From contig JAWZYU010000004.1 of NCBI GenBank assembly GCA_038380435.1, forward strand, positions 25,208,001-25,272,000: a stretch of DNA of 64,000 nucleotides, read 5' to 3'. Position 1 is the first letter of the stretch, and each line of letters starts with the position of its first letter. Below, one piece after another: positions 1 to 11,282 of the stretch. The stretch is from Ryuthela nishihirai (lineage: Eukaryota; Arthropoda; Arachnida; Araneae; Heptathelidae). The notes under the pieces were generated by a model. The model was not told the origin of the DNA. It did not search any database and saw nothing but the letters and a program-made list of their open reading frames with translations. Position numbers and translations under genes: made by a program.

Positions 1-16
1 GTGGGGAAATTGGTAG

Positions 17-217
17 CATGTGCACTTCAAAACTATGCTCAAGAAGGTTAACTCTTCTGATACAACCACTGGTGAACTGGATTGGCAAAGAGAGCTCCAT
101 ACATCTGCAAAGCATCACGCAATGGTTCCTGGTTGTCCTTTCAAGGTAGTAGAGAAAAGAGAGTCCTTTCAAGAAGCTGGAAGATTTCTAAAAGAAATTG
201 CTGGAACTCATCTATGA
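17..217 (+). CDS. 3'-terminal exon of an unrecognised gene
   Basis: An open frame of about 67 codons begins right after an AG at 15-16, where an in-frame TAG (14-16) ends upstream reading, as expected at a splice acceptor. It stops with TGA at 215-217. The residues are compositionally protein-like: it ends FLKEIAGTHL and has a central HHAMVPGCPFKVV stretch, with base composition richer than the AT-rich flanks. It is followed by about 170 nt and an AATAAA signal, the layout of a last coding exon plus 3'UTR. I do not recognise the family and see no domain or membrane segment. Only 16 nt of upstream sequence is available, so the acceptor cannot be judged well. It could also be a processed pseudogene end. 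Confidence 0.5.
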   Translation, partial: HVHFKTMLKKVNSSDTTTGELDWQRELHTSAKHHAMVPGCPFKVVEKRESFQEAGRFLKEIAGTHL

Positions 218-384
218 GACTTCTGGATGTCAATTTGGATTTGCCATTTTTGCTCATACAACAGTGCTTAGTGGAGCCTGTTGTCTGGTAGGCATTGAGA
301 ACCACACATCCCTTAGTAACTGTGCCCTATTGCAGAGAGTTCACTGTTTTGTATATTGTAATTCTCACTGTATCTTTGTCTGCA

Positions 385-390
385 AATAAA
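385..390 (+). promoter_or_regulatory. poly(A) signal AATAAA
   Basis: Canonical AATAAA about 170 nt after the stop at 217, followed within 30 nt by GT/T-rich sequence. It supports the call that 17-217 is a genuine terminal exon. Confidence 0.5.
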
Positions 391-399
391 GTGTACATA

Positions 400-3304
400 T
401 TATAAATATATCTGGTAACCAAAAACGTTTGTATGGTTTTTGAGGTTAAATTTTAAACTTATGTAAAAACCAAAGGAAACTATTTTTTTTTTTCAGTAAG
501 AAGCACCATCACAATCTACAACCTTTCCCAATGAAATATAAGTTTGTCAATACCACTTTGAAAAAAATAAACTCTGACATTTAGAAGTGACGAAAGCATT
601 TAACTCAGTTCCTAACACTGCTCAATTTAGAAATTGTCAGCTGAGCATATGATCATTCAGCACCAAGAAAAAATGATAATTGAATGGCATAATGTCTGGT
701 GAAAATGTGGGGTGGGGGCAAAATTTCCTAACCAATCATGTGGCATTTGTCTTCATTGACTCATGCTGTGTGAGGTTACACATTGTCCCGAAGAAACACA
801 ATGCCTTTGTGATGAGCCAGTGCAGATAGTTTTTAGAGTAGTTCATTGTGAACTTGTTGCAGTTGTGTTGAGTAGGCATCATTGTGATTACTTAGTCAGG
901 TAAGTTCATAACAGATGATACCAGCTGTAGTCCACCAGATACCCAATAAGATTTTTTGGTGAATGTTGGGCATTGATTGTGTGGTAGACACTCTAGATGA
1001 CAACCAATGATACAAACATTTTGAGTTCTACACATTACTAATTTTTCATTGCACATCAACAACCAGTCCACATAGCTCATTATTGTAGTTTGAAAGCAGT
1101 GATGAGCAGATAATAAACTGTTATTGGTAGTCAGCATGTGGTACCCATTTGATCAGCTTCCAGACTTTTACTAGATAATGCAAACAGATTTTCATCATTC
1201 ATATTGAGCCTTTCTGCAAGCTCTCAGTACATTTGACCCAAATACAACTTGATGGAGGTCTTTAGTTGCACTTCCAAGAAACATAACTTTTCTGATTACC
1301 CAATACCTATGTATAGAGTAAATTTTTCAACCAGAGTAGAGAAATCCTGCTATTAGGTAGTTTGTAACTTATAGTAATGAAAACTGCTTCAACTCCCATT
1401 TAAGGGATGCTTAGTTAAACCATTTTTTAAATAAGCATTTAAGGATATAGGAGCATGTAAATATGACAAGAGGTCCTGCTCTTTCAGTCTTTATAGAAAA
1501 ATGCCCAGATGATCATGGATGATTCATTGTGCAACACAAATTAAGGTTATTTTACTCAGAACAATTTTTAATGAACTACACAAAATCATTATGTAACTTG
1601 GCAGAGTCGATCATTACATTCCTTATATGATTGCAATTGCATTAAATATTCAGTTCTGGTGTTTTGAAACACATCATTATTTATACTTAAGTTAAATAAT
1701 TCTACTTACCACTTGAATAAGGTGCTCATTATTAGCCAGATATCTGAAAATAGTAGCAATGAAAAATTAATGACAGAGTAAGCAAAAACACCTAAAATAA
1801 ACATTAATTTTAGTCTTTTGTAAAGAAATTTATTTAATTCTGTCTTTTAATTGTTAAATTATTGCATTAAATCTTAATTACATTTATGTGATAATGCATG
1901 TGTCAAAGCTGTCATCCATATTTTACATATATATATATTTCATATCAATATTCATATTTCATATTAGTGATTAGTGTATTTCATATCAATATTAGTGATA
2001 TCATATCATTCTGTGTAACACAGAATAAGACTCACTAATATTGATTCTTTAGTTAATATTATTAAATTAGTTAACAATTAAATGCCTAGGAGGGCCATAT
2101 GAAAGCATTTTTTTTTTTGAAATGCAAAACTGGTCAGAAAATTATCAATAAGAAATTATTTTCCTCAAAGTATCATATTTTATAGCTCATAATTAATCTT
2201 GGCAGAAAGATTCATATTCAATGAGTAAAAATAATTCAAAATAAAATTCAGAACTGTTGGATCTAAAAAAAAATATTCTGCCTACTTGATGTTAGATAAT
2301 GAATTTTTGAAGATTATTCAATTGGCTTTCATTAAAATCTAATATGGTAAATCCCACCTGTTTCGATGTTGATGATTTGTTAACAATGGATTCAAACAAA
2401 AAAAGGAAAGAAAAACTGTTGGGACTGTCCTAACAATTTCCCAACACTTGTCTAATTCACTGGCATAACTAGAAGTGTAAGACCCATGACAAAACTTATG
2501 GGGTCCACTACCTCCACTACTTTTGTGTTTCGGTTGGAAGTCTAAAATATTTTTCATTTAATACATAATTTTTTCATTAAAAAGAAAAATACTATAGATG
2601 AAATATAAGAATTTATCAAAATATATGTATATACACAATCAATATTATATAACATAAATTGAAATTTATTGCAATATGAAAAAATACTCTTTAAAAGTCT
2701 TCCTTACTTTCACTTCTGCAAAACATTCAATGATTTCATTCAAGTTTATCGTAATCTATGGCAGTAATGGGGAAACTATGGCTCATGGGCTCGCTTCTGA
2801 AGTTTTATTTTATTAAATATAATTTAATGTCTATAATTTCACTGTAAATTCCACAATTTCAATGTGGATTTGTTTTCTAGATTATAAAAGATGGTCAGAG
2901 TCATCTATTTTAATTTTGTATATGTCATCTGTAGTGGGGTGACTGAACATCTCAATCATTCATAATTAATTGTTTAATGTTAGAGGTAATTGTGATAGGT
3001 ACCTTAAGGTTATATGGTGTAAAAATCTTAAGAAATATGAAAAAACGTCTTGACATCAAAGTTGCTCTTGTAGATAAAACAGACCAATGTCATCACGATG
3101 GAATCACCTTATTTAGACATCCTCATTCAGAGGCATCCTAAAAATGCATTACAAGTCTATAGGAAACCCTCATCCATATCCAATTCAATCACACCTAAAT
3201 CAGAGCACCCAAATAATTATTAATATGCTGCCTTTAACTCATATTTCCTCAGAGCCTACAAATATTATTCCATGTATCGACTACTGAAGCAAGAATGAGT
3301 AATT
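400..3304. other. AT-rich intergenic stretch
   Basis: No supported gene. ORFs are short and random-looking. A local imperfect duplication of TTTCATATCAATATT lies at about 1938-1952 and 1979-1993, beside an (AT)n tract. Nothing else was recognised. Confidence 0.5.
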
Positions 3305-3575
3305 AGGGGATTAGAAATCAGCAACCTCATTTGAGCAGCATACTGTGAAACGAGAGACTGCATTAATTTGGCCATGTTGCTCATATGCACAACTACAGAT
3401 TGGCAAATAGGATTATGAACAGTGTGCCTAAAGGCCTCAGGAAGAGGGGAAGACTTAAGATGAGATGGGCAGATAATGTCAAATAGAACTTTGCTAGAAA
3501 TGGCCTACAATGGCCAAATGCAGCAGTTCTAGCTCAGGACAGATATGTTTGGAGAACTAATAATCAAGTATACTA
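3305..3575 (+). mobile_element. RTE-like LINE 3' fragment (degenerate)
   Basis: Matches the 3' part of the LINE at 23436-25640 (opposite strand): the stretch encoding LQPPLSS..., the RxRWFGHVA block and the GLRRRGRPRMRW block is readable with several substitutions and stops. It fades just before the LINE's usual ATG-repeat tail. Old, 5'-truncated copy. Confidence 0.7.
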
Positions 3576-3579
3576 GCCA

Positions 3580-4779
3580 TGAGCCCATACCTAGTCTAAT
3601 GGTTAGTATACCTTATTACTAAAACCAGATGACATATCCCTGGTGTATGTGGTTTGTATGAGAGGTTCTGGAAGGTTTGAGGTATGAGAGGCCCAACAGA
3701 GCTTCTAGGTTATCTCAGTTCTTTGTGTAGGAGAGTAGCTTCTTCCATTTCTGAAAAATAAATATGAATAGCCTGTTTGGACCTTTGTAGTCTACAGCTG
3801 CATGAGTATTCTGTCTGCATGAGTTTCACTTAATTACACAAATCTGAATAATATTTTAAATTATGAAACTGAAACAATGTCAGGTATTTTGGAACTTCTG
3901 TCATTTTCTCTTCCAATAAACAATCAGAAGGTCATGAGTAATACACAAGCAATTAATTCATTAGCGTCTCTAAGGCAGTACAACAGCCTTAGAAGAAATT
4001 GAGGTGACTGAACATGGTGAATGCGATTGTTCCCTAGAAACTGTCCATTGCACTTAATTGCACATAATTATAAAGATGCATTGCACATAAGCTCCAGAGA
4101 CTTGAAGGGGTCACTCCATCCATGAGAAGTCACAAAAAGATCATTAGGGGAGACTCTGATGATAAACTACATAGTAAGAACAGCTTTTCAGCACTCTCAG
4201 TTTCTGTTATTTTAGAAGTTCAAATAAGTCCACACCTCTTTGTTACTTTCAGAGGGCAGACTGTAAGTTTTGTGGAGACAATTGCTTAAACAGCTTGTGC
4301 TATATTGATTTGTTGTATGACCTGTTTAAGAGTCTGAAAGAGCAATAATAGTATATATTTCATAACCCAGTTATCTTTCCTTTATATATGTCATAAGCCA
4401 CCCAGATCCTAACAATCTGCCATTTGCACTTCAACCCACCCAATTCAGCCAGTTTCAGTATAGCAGTTAGGCCATAACAAAATAGTCAGATTAATAAGAC
4501 AAAAGATAATTCATATCTGTGTAATAAATTTAATTTTTATACCATATTATTTCAATTATGAATATACCTATACTTAACAACTTGAGAATTTTGTGAACTT
4601 CAGGTGAGGACATCAGACCATGACGGACATATGCAAACATGAGATGCATAGGAATGGATATCCAGGAATAATGTTCAGGTATCAGAAAAATTCTTTCACT
4701 GGTGGTAGCAGAAATGCATTGTTCCAGTGATCATAGGGATGATTGCCCTGTCCACTATACATATTGCACAAAGATTTTG
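3580..4779. other. AT-rich stretch, nothing recognised
   Basis: No gene or clear repeat boundary seen. The part after about 4600 may be decayed Tc1 flank. Confidence 0.4.
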
Positions 4780-4922
4780 CATGCTAGTGACAAGATGACA
4801 ATGCCATTGTTCCATTAGCATAAATCGCAGCTTGAGCGAACAATGTGTCTCCCCAGAGCATCCCAGACATGTTCAATAGGATTAAGATCCAGAGACCTGG
4901 ATGGTCACTCCAGATCACAGCT
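4780..4922 (-). pseudogene. Tc1-like transposase C-terminal relic, copy 1
   Basis: On the minus strand the motif PSRSLDLNPIEHVWDALGRHI is readable in one frame with a stop just before it. This is the conserved third-acidic-residue block of Tc1-like DDE transposases. It sits directly next to a second, fuller copy of the same block (4923-5603), so the C-terminal region occurs twice in tandem. Not functional. Confidence 0.75.
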
Positions 4923-5603
4923 CTAGGAGGATTCTGGACATGACAGGGTATTGGGCTGAAGAGCACCAAGGTCTCCTGAGAGCATCCCAGATATGCTCGA
5001 TAAGATTAAGATCCAGTGACCTGGATGGCCACTCCATCCTGTGGATATCCTCATTTTCAAGGTAATAGTCGACCAGCCGAGCCCTATAAGGATGAGCATT
5101 ATTGTCAATAAAAATTAACTTGGGACCAACAGCATCCCTGAAAAGCCTTACATAGGGCTCAATGATCTTCTCCATGTACTTTTGACCATGCATGGTGCTA
5201 AACCTCAAACACATGGAGTGACAACGTACAGTCACCCAAGCATTATGCCTCAGCACACCAGAAGTCCTCCATTCCCCAATGTTGTGGAAATGGTTGTGTA
5301 TTCCTTCCAGATGAGCATACATTGGGAATCTGTAGTCAGATTGAAAGAGGACTCATCCATAAAGAGTACATGTGCCTACTGCTGTTTGGTACAGGTGTGA
5401 TGCTGCCTGCCCCAAGTCCTTTGAGCTCTTAGTTGAGAGGGGATGAGGGGGAGGCAAACCAACAGTGTTCCAGCATATAGACCCCTCTCACAAAATTGGC
5501 TGGACATAGTTCTCCACACCATTGGAGCTGTAAATGTTTTGCGGGGGGAAATTAAATTTGTGGAGCAATCGCACCAAAATTTCATAGGGATTTTGCAGAG
5601 CAA
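4923..5603 (-). pseudogene. Tc1-like DDE transposase relic, copy 2
   Basis: Minus-strand frame 5322-4915 encodes the catalytic half of a Tc1-like transposase, the enzyme that would cut and paste DNA at TA sites. The PHRAR-type segment is preserved as HPYRAR and is followed by RMEWPSRSLDLNLIEHIWDA. The usual D-D-N triplet before it reads D-N-N here, so the second catalytic Asp appears changed to Asn. Upstream, frame 5603-5376 carries the linker block LPLIPSQLRAQRTWGRQHH, offset by a frameshift. Frameshifts, the acidic-residue change and the missing N-terminus make this a dead element. A related N-terminal fragment lies at 7840-8130 in the same orientation. Confidence 0.8.
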
Positions 5604-5659
5604 AATTGCAAACTTTACGCATCATTTAGATTCACAAATCATAAAAATTACACATTAGT

Positions 5660-6409
5660 GGCACACACATGAACAAATAATGATAGTTTGATATGTACAA
5701 CTGCTTAAAAATAATAAATATTAAATGATTTGCTACATCTAGGTTCAACTGAAAGTTGCATATCAAGTTTCAATGATGAATGATAATAACAGTGTATTAT
5801 ACACAGATAAATTGCCCTCTTTCATCATCTGGTGATAATTATGCACAATGCCTCTGCATTTAGGAGATTGCTCTGAATTAACAATGTTAATTGAGACTGA
5901 TAAATATTGAAGATTGGGAAATTATTATTTTTGCAACAGCCAGAAAGAATAAAATATTAAGCATTTATTCACACCCTCTTTCACATTTTTTTCACAGAAC
6001 ACTATTCAGCTTTTAAGCTGCTGTTGTCTTCCAGCATGACACTGTTCAAAATTATATTATCAACATCATTCACAAAAATGCTTAAGCACTTCAGTTAATT
6101 GGGATCTAAAATTCAACATGTTTGAAGAAAAGGATTTACAGACTAATGAAATCTGAAGTTTTCTACATCATTGAAATATTGCCCAATTTATTCTCAACAT
6201 GAACAAAGTGTTTTTTGTGAGTGTTAGATCATGCTCTTTGCTTTTCCTGAGTAATTTTACTGCCAAATCATTCTTTTATTATAGACTTTATTGTGTTGAT
6301 ATATGAAGACTTTAAAACAATGCAGCAGATCAGACTTAAAACAACATGCAGATTGGTGCATATCATTTTGATTTGATTCAAGTCACTTCTAAGGAATCAA
6401 TTTATTCCA
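5660..6409. other. AT-rich stretch, nothing recognised
   Basis: No gene; lies between two Tc1 fragments and may be insertion or decayed flank. Confidence 0.4.
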
Positions 6410-6600
6410 ATTCCTTCCTGATGAGCATACATTGGGAATCTGTAGTCAGACTGAAAAAGGACTCATCCATAAAGAGTGCATGTGCCTACTGCTGTTGGTC
6501 CAGGTGTGATGCTGCCTGCACCAAGTCCTTTGAGCTCTTAGTTGAGAGGGGATGAGGGGGAGGCAAACTGCTCCAGCATCATCATGAATGACATTTTTTG
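6410..6600 (-). pseudogene. Tc1-like transposase internal fragment
   Basis: Repeats the linker block of 5290-5460 (minus-strand LPLIPSQLRAQRTW followed by HMHSLWMSPF) with high similarity. Both ends are cut. Same Tc1 family; a SINE-2 insertion follows at 6634. Confidence 0.7.
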
Positions 6601-6633
6601 AGATACTACGGGAGCTGTTTCCCATTTTCTGCT

Positions 6634-6969
6634 CGAGTTGAGTTGTTTTACCTCTGAGCAGCACTTTTTTGCACACCACGGGCTAAACGGCCAGGTCATA
6701 AGGATCCCCAAGGCTCAGAGAAGGTTGGGGGAGGGGGCCCACTAGAACAGCGTTGGAAGACAGATGGTAGCCTCCCGTCAAGGCCATCCAGTATGTTCTT
6801 TAACGTAACGCACAGGGTATGGCTCTCCCACACACATCCAATCTGATGGACGGCGGTCTTTTCAAGCCCATCAGTGTCCCCTACTGACTGTGGGTAGGGT
6901 GGGGAGTTTTGCAGAGATAAGTCTAAATGCTGATCCAGCTGGGGACTTGACCGACTGAGCCACCCCCAC
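6634..6969 (-). mobile_element. SINE-2 (tRNA-headed), full length with TSD
   Basis: Minus-strand SINE with a tRNA-like head at the right end (GGCTCAGTCGGT type box A) and a tail ending in TTTACCTCTGAG-type sequence at the left. It is flanked by a perfect 13-bp direct repeat CCCATTTTCTGCT at 6621-6633 and 6970-6982. The clean duplication shows target-primed insertion into already decayed DNA. Relatives are at 34633, 38371, 44079, 52345 and 53504. Confidence 0.85.
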
Positions 6970-6982
6970 CCCATTTTCTGCT

Positions 6983-7839
6983 TTAAAACTCACTATATTC
7001 TTCTATATGAAGCAGTGATAAAGTACAGCTTGGAACCAACTTCCACCTTGTTTGAAAGGGAACTAATGCTTTCTTAGGTTTGTCTCATCTTTTAAAGGAA
7101 ACCTTAAAATGCAATTTACATGCAGGCCAAGTGATAATCCCCATTAAACCACTGCAACCAAAGCATTAACAGTTTTGAATTCTCATTTCATATATCACTA
7201 ACAGGATTTAGATGAGCATTACACATGACATGAACAACATTAAAAAAAAAAAAACTTTAATACTTTGATTCCAAACTTTGAACATACATGTTCAAAGCTG
7301 GAAAATTTATTATCAGTGAAAACTGTGACTATAGAATATGATAATTTAAATTTGTTGATTCATCAAATAATTGCTACAGTGAACAACAGTACATTGGAGA
7401 AATGTGGAGTTCCAATGCTGAGTTTCATATTTCCCCAAAACATTACTCCATTACTGAAAGTAAAGTCATATAGAAGGGATTTGAAAGGTATTGATTGATC
7501 CATATAAGGAGTGAATGTGGAGAAAAGTTTACAGTTTAGTAATATAGAAACTAGTTATAGAGAAAAAGTTCAAGTTACTAAAACAAAAGTCATACCTCCA
7601 CATCAGTTTCAATGCATTTCGGATAAAATAGCATAAAAAAATGGGTGAAAAATTGGAAATTGATCCAAACCAACTATTTTCTTCTGTAATTTATCAGAAT
7701 TTTAACAATTTAAAAAATTTTAAATCTCAGAATTAAAAAGCACATGAAAATTCACAGATTTATGAAAAATTATCCAAATTTGTAGAAATTGTTGTGGAAA
7801 TTTGGCTGTGAAAAACTTGTAGCACCAACCATTGTGCGT
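6983..7839. other. AT-rich stretch, nothing recognised
   Basis: Contains an A-run at about 7243 and short random ORFs. No gene supported. Confidence 0.4.
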
Positions 7840-8130
7840 GAAGAACATGAGAGTGCAATGCAAATGTCTGGCTGTCATCTCTCTCTATGCCTTCTCACTC
7901 TAAAGACCAAGATACTGTCTTCTCCTGGGATGTCATTACCCTTGGCTGGCCTGGAACTGGTCATCAAGACATATTCTTGAATTCCTGATATTGTCACCTC
8001 AGCCTGGAGATGACCATCAGAGACATTATGTACTCTGGCTACTGAAGCTTGGGTCTGTCCTGACAACATCCTATCAATGGCTATCCACCTCTCCAAATCT
8101 TCCAGGACTCTGGGTGTTAGTGTGCATGTT
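7840..8130 (-). pseudogene. Tc1-like transposase N-terminal relic
   Basis: Minus-strand frame 8096-7875 starts ERWIAIDRMLSGQTQASVARVHNVS, matching the first helix-turn-helix of Tc1-like transposases (form ERW.AI.ML..G.TQ..VAR..NVS). After a frame break it continues RPAKGNDIPGEDSILV, resembling the RP...TP..D..I linker. It fits the family of the 4923-5603 catalytic half and lies in the same orientation, so both may derive from one element separated by later insertions (inference). Confidence 0.7.
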
Positions 8131-8221
8131 CTTCAACACTTGCAAGTTGACAAGCTTTGGTGCATGCAAGCTATGATATGAAAAGTACCATATCTGAATT
8201 CTCTTTTATAGTGTGCCTTAT

Positions 8222-8415
8222 CATGAGGTTGAGTGGTTAGCACACTTGGCTACTGATCAAAAGGGTTTAGGTTCAAGCTCTGGGTAAGGCATGGATGTTT
8301 GTGTTGTCTTTCTGCTGTCTCATCTTCCTCACAGACCTTATACTATAGCATATAAATTGACTGGCTTCTGTCAGACCTGTGTGGCAAGGAGCTGCTTGAG
8401 GGGGTATTTTTTTTT
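8222..8415 (+). mobile_element. SINE-1 copy
   Basis: tRNA-like head (GAGTGGTTAGCACACTTGG box A; degenerate box B GGTTCAAGCTC), body with the palindromic block around CTGACWGG, and 3' end GCTGCTTGAGGGGGTATTTTTT. Diverged copy of the abundant SINE-1 family. Confidence 0.85.
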
Positions 8416-8600
8416 TATGTATGTGGCATTTTGCATGTGCAAGTGCTGTTCACATGGCATTCCTTTTCGCATATGTTCTTTGTCATAATCTAATGTACCT
8501 CTACCAAGTTTCATTAAATCCTAGCCAGTTGTTATGTTGATATATAAACTTTTATGTCTGTAATTTAGCTTTTGCCAACCAGTGTAAAAATAATAATAAA

Positions 8601-8795
8601 TAAAAAAAACCCTCAAGCAACTGTTTGTCACAGAGATCTGGCAGGAGCCTGTCAGTTTATATGCTACAGTAGGTCTGTGAGGATCGCAGGACCTCATTAG
8701 AAAAACAACACGAACATCCAGGCCTTACCTGGGGCTCAAACCCAGGTCCCTTAGATCAGTAGCATGACGCACTAACCACTCGGCCACAAGATGGC
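8601..8795 (-). mobile_element. SINE-1 copy
   Basis: Minus-strand copy from CCCTCAAGCA (3' end) to CCACTCGGCCACAAG (tRNA-like 5' head). Similar sequences around GCCAACCAGTGTAA on the left and GGCAACCAATGTGTAA on the right may be an imperfect target duplication. Confidence 0.85.
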
Positions 8796-8799
8796 AACC

Positions 8800-10140
8800 A
8801 ATGTGTAACTAAAAAAAAAGATATCATCTACATCTTAACATATATTAAACACCAGAAAATAAAATTTGTGTGACTTAGAGACTTACTCTTTTTAAAAAAC
8901 TTACCTTAAAAGAAACCTAAGAACCATTTTAATAGAGTTTTAATGATGTTTACTTAAACTTCTTGCTGCATGTACAATTTCAAGTTAAAGAACTATAATT
9001 TGCTTCTATTTATATTCTCAGTCCTAAATATGTAATATAAAAAATAAATCTTTAAGTGTGTGTGATATTTATAATTTTCTGCATTAAAAAAATGAAATCA
9101 GTAATAAAGCATAGATATATATTTTGAAGTAATATTTAGAGCTGTTTCAGGTCTAAACACTGAACATCTTTTTGTAGATGCCACTTGATTGATCAGTGCC
9201 TTGTCAGTTAGTTTCAAAACTAGATCAGGATCTATCATATAGTAACAATAGGGGCCTCCAGTCCCAAATGAACCTCTACTGCTACACACCATCTTCACCA
9301 ATGGTAGTATTGCCCCTGTTAATATTTGAGAGGTGGAGTGTTTGACCACTTGTAATACCATGCATAAGGCAAAAATATGGTAATACTATTTTATTTCTTC
9401 ATAGCATAAATAAAAATTTACAAAATTTGAAATTCTACAAGAAATTAAAAATAATCATTTATCAGAGTAAATAATTCCATTTGGAGAAAATGAAGATAAA
9501 TACACAAATAAAACCATATCCTTGATGACATTTTTGTAATAATTACTTCTGAAATAGGTATAAAAAATAATGCAATTTTTATGTTTTAAAATAGATTCAA
9601 TATTGTTATAATTCAATAATCATAACTTCAATTCTTTAAATATAAAATGTCATTCATTTAATTTTATATCTTCTGACAAAGTATTATAAAGAATTCCTCA
9701 CAAAAAATGCTTTTGTACTATAAATTTTTGAGTAGAGAAATGAACCCTCTGTAAATGTCTAAGTCAGGTATGCACAACTTAAACATGGAAAGCAGCCAGA
9801 ATGACTTCTAATGAAATGAAGCAGGCCACACTTTATTATACATGCATGTTCACCTACAAAGCAACCTTTAAAATCTGAATATACAGTAGAGAGCAGTTTA
9901 AGGGTGGGTGGAAGTAACTAGATTGTATCTAACAGATCAGAATGCAATTCCAATATATTTCTTTCAGAAATTATTCACACCAAGTAGTGAAGTATGTTTC
10001 TCCTCTGTTCTACTGATGCTTAACCCTCACCAGAAGTGACATATGATCTGTTAGACCAACTGAGAATATATTTCCTAATAATTTTGCAACACAAAAGTTT
10101 AAGTGCACTATAATACCTTCCTAATATGATATACAGAACC
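8800..10140. other. AT-rich stretch, nothing recognised
   Basis: No gene, structural RNA or bounded repeat recognised. Confidence 0.4.
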
Positions 10141-10267
10141 AAATAAGGGTAGCTAGGTAGTCACTGGAAGGAGAGCTATGCACTAATTCCCTGTGATGAT
10201 GCATAGAATCACCCAGGACTAACACCTAATGTCAAACTCTGCCTTCCCATGGTACAGACCATTAGTA

Positions 10268-10595
10268 CAGTGGACCCCCGATATAACGCGCATGTCGGGC
10301 GGGAAACAACACCCGCATTATAAGGTGAACAGCGTTATACCGAGCGGCGCGGTGGCGACACAATAAATTTCACACTGTAAGCTTTTCTTTTACTCATCAT
10401 GCATACAATAATTAAACACTATTCAAAATACATGCAGATACATACACAATTACTCAATACGCAGTAACAATAAAATGCGATGCGATACTAATGCCGCACG
10501 GACCTGTATAAATATGTTTGAACTTATCGCGAACATCGCCCATGCTATAACCGAGTGCGCGGTATAGTGAGCAGCGCTATAACGAAGGTCCACTG
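10268..10595. mobile_element. Tigger/pogo-like MITE (328 bp) with TA duplication
   Basis: Terminal inverted repeats start CAGTGGACC and end GGTCCACTG, flanked by TA on both sides (10266-10267, 10596-10597). The interior is GC-richer than its surroundings, with CG-rich segments and ATAACG/CGTTATA motifs near the ends. The related sequence at about 46470 reads straight through this point without it, giving a paralogous empty site. TA duplication and CAGTGGACC termini fit Tc1/mariner-pogo MITEs; family name by inference. Confidence 0.85.
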
Positions 10596-10859
10596 TACTG
10601 TTCAAAAGAGATTTTATTGTGGAACAGAAGGGGAGGCTGACATATCAGTTTGGCCTACTGATCTGGACACTATGGCAACTTTTCTTTTTTTCTACCCTGC
10701 TGAGGAGTGATCAACCACACACAGTCCTAGTGCTGATCATATAAACCTACCAGACTGGAAATAGGCTCTGAGCTTGATTATGGATCCTAAATTTGCTGCA
10801 TTGGTGGGCTTCTGTGGAGGGAAAATCTTCCGCTGTGTTTTCTTTTGTTTGTGGGTTGA

Positions 10860-11055
10860 CAAATACCCCCTCAAGCAGCTGCTTGCCACAGAGGTCTGAC
10901 AGGAGCCTGTCAGTTTATATGCCATAGTAGAAGGTCTGAGAGGATGGCAGGACCTAAGCAGAAAAACGACACACACATCCATGCCTTACCCGGGGCTCGA
11001 ACCCAGGTCCCTTAGATCAGTAGCCAAGTGCGCTAACCACTCGGCCACGGGACAG
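10860..11055 (-). mobile_element. SINE-1 copy (well preserved)
   Basis: Near-consensus minus-strand SINE-1, from CCCCTCAAGCAGCTGCTTG at the left (3' end) to CCACTCGGCCACGGGAC at the right (5' head). Box B is GGTTCGAGCCCC on the minus strand. Inserted in the LINE 5' region. Confidence 0.9.
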
Positions 11056-11282
11056 CACAACCCCAAATGAATTTATTCATGTGTTTTATCAGCTGGTGGA
11101 TAATCCTGAGCAGAAGTCATTGCACACACCTGAACTCTTGGTCCAATAGGCATCATCAAATTCTACATTGGAAGAAGTCTTCCAGTGTAGATGGCTTCAG
11201 CCTTTAGTACTGTGGGAAAGGGTCTTTACCAATGCTTGCAATTAGGGGACTGTTTGATATTGTTGGCATTCCCTTTTCCACT

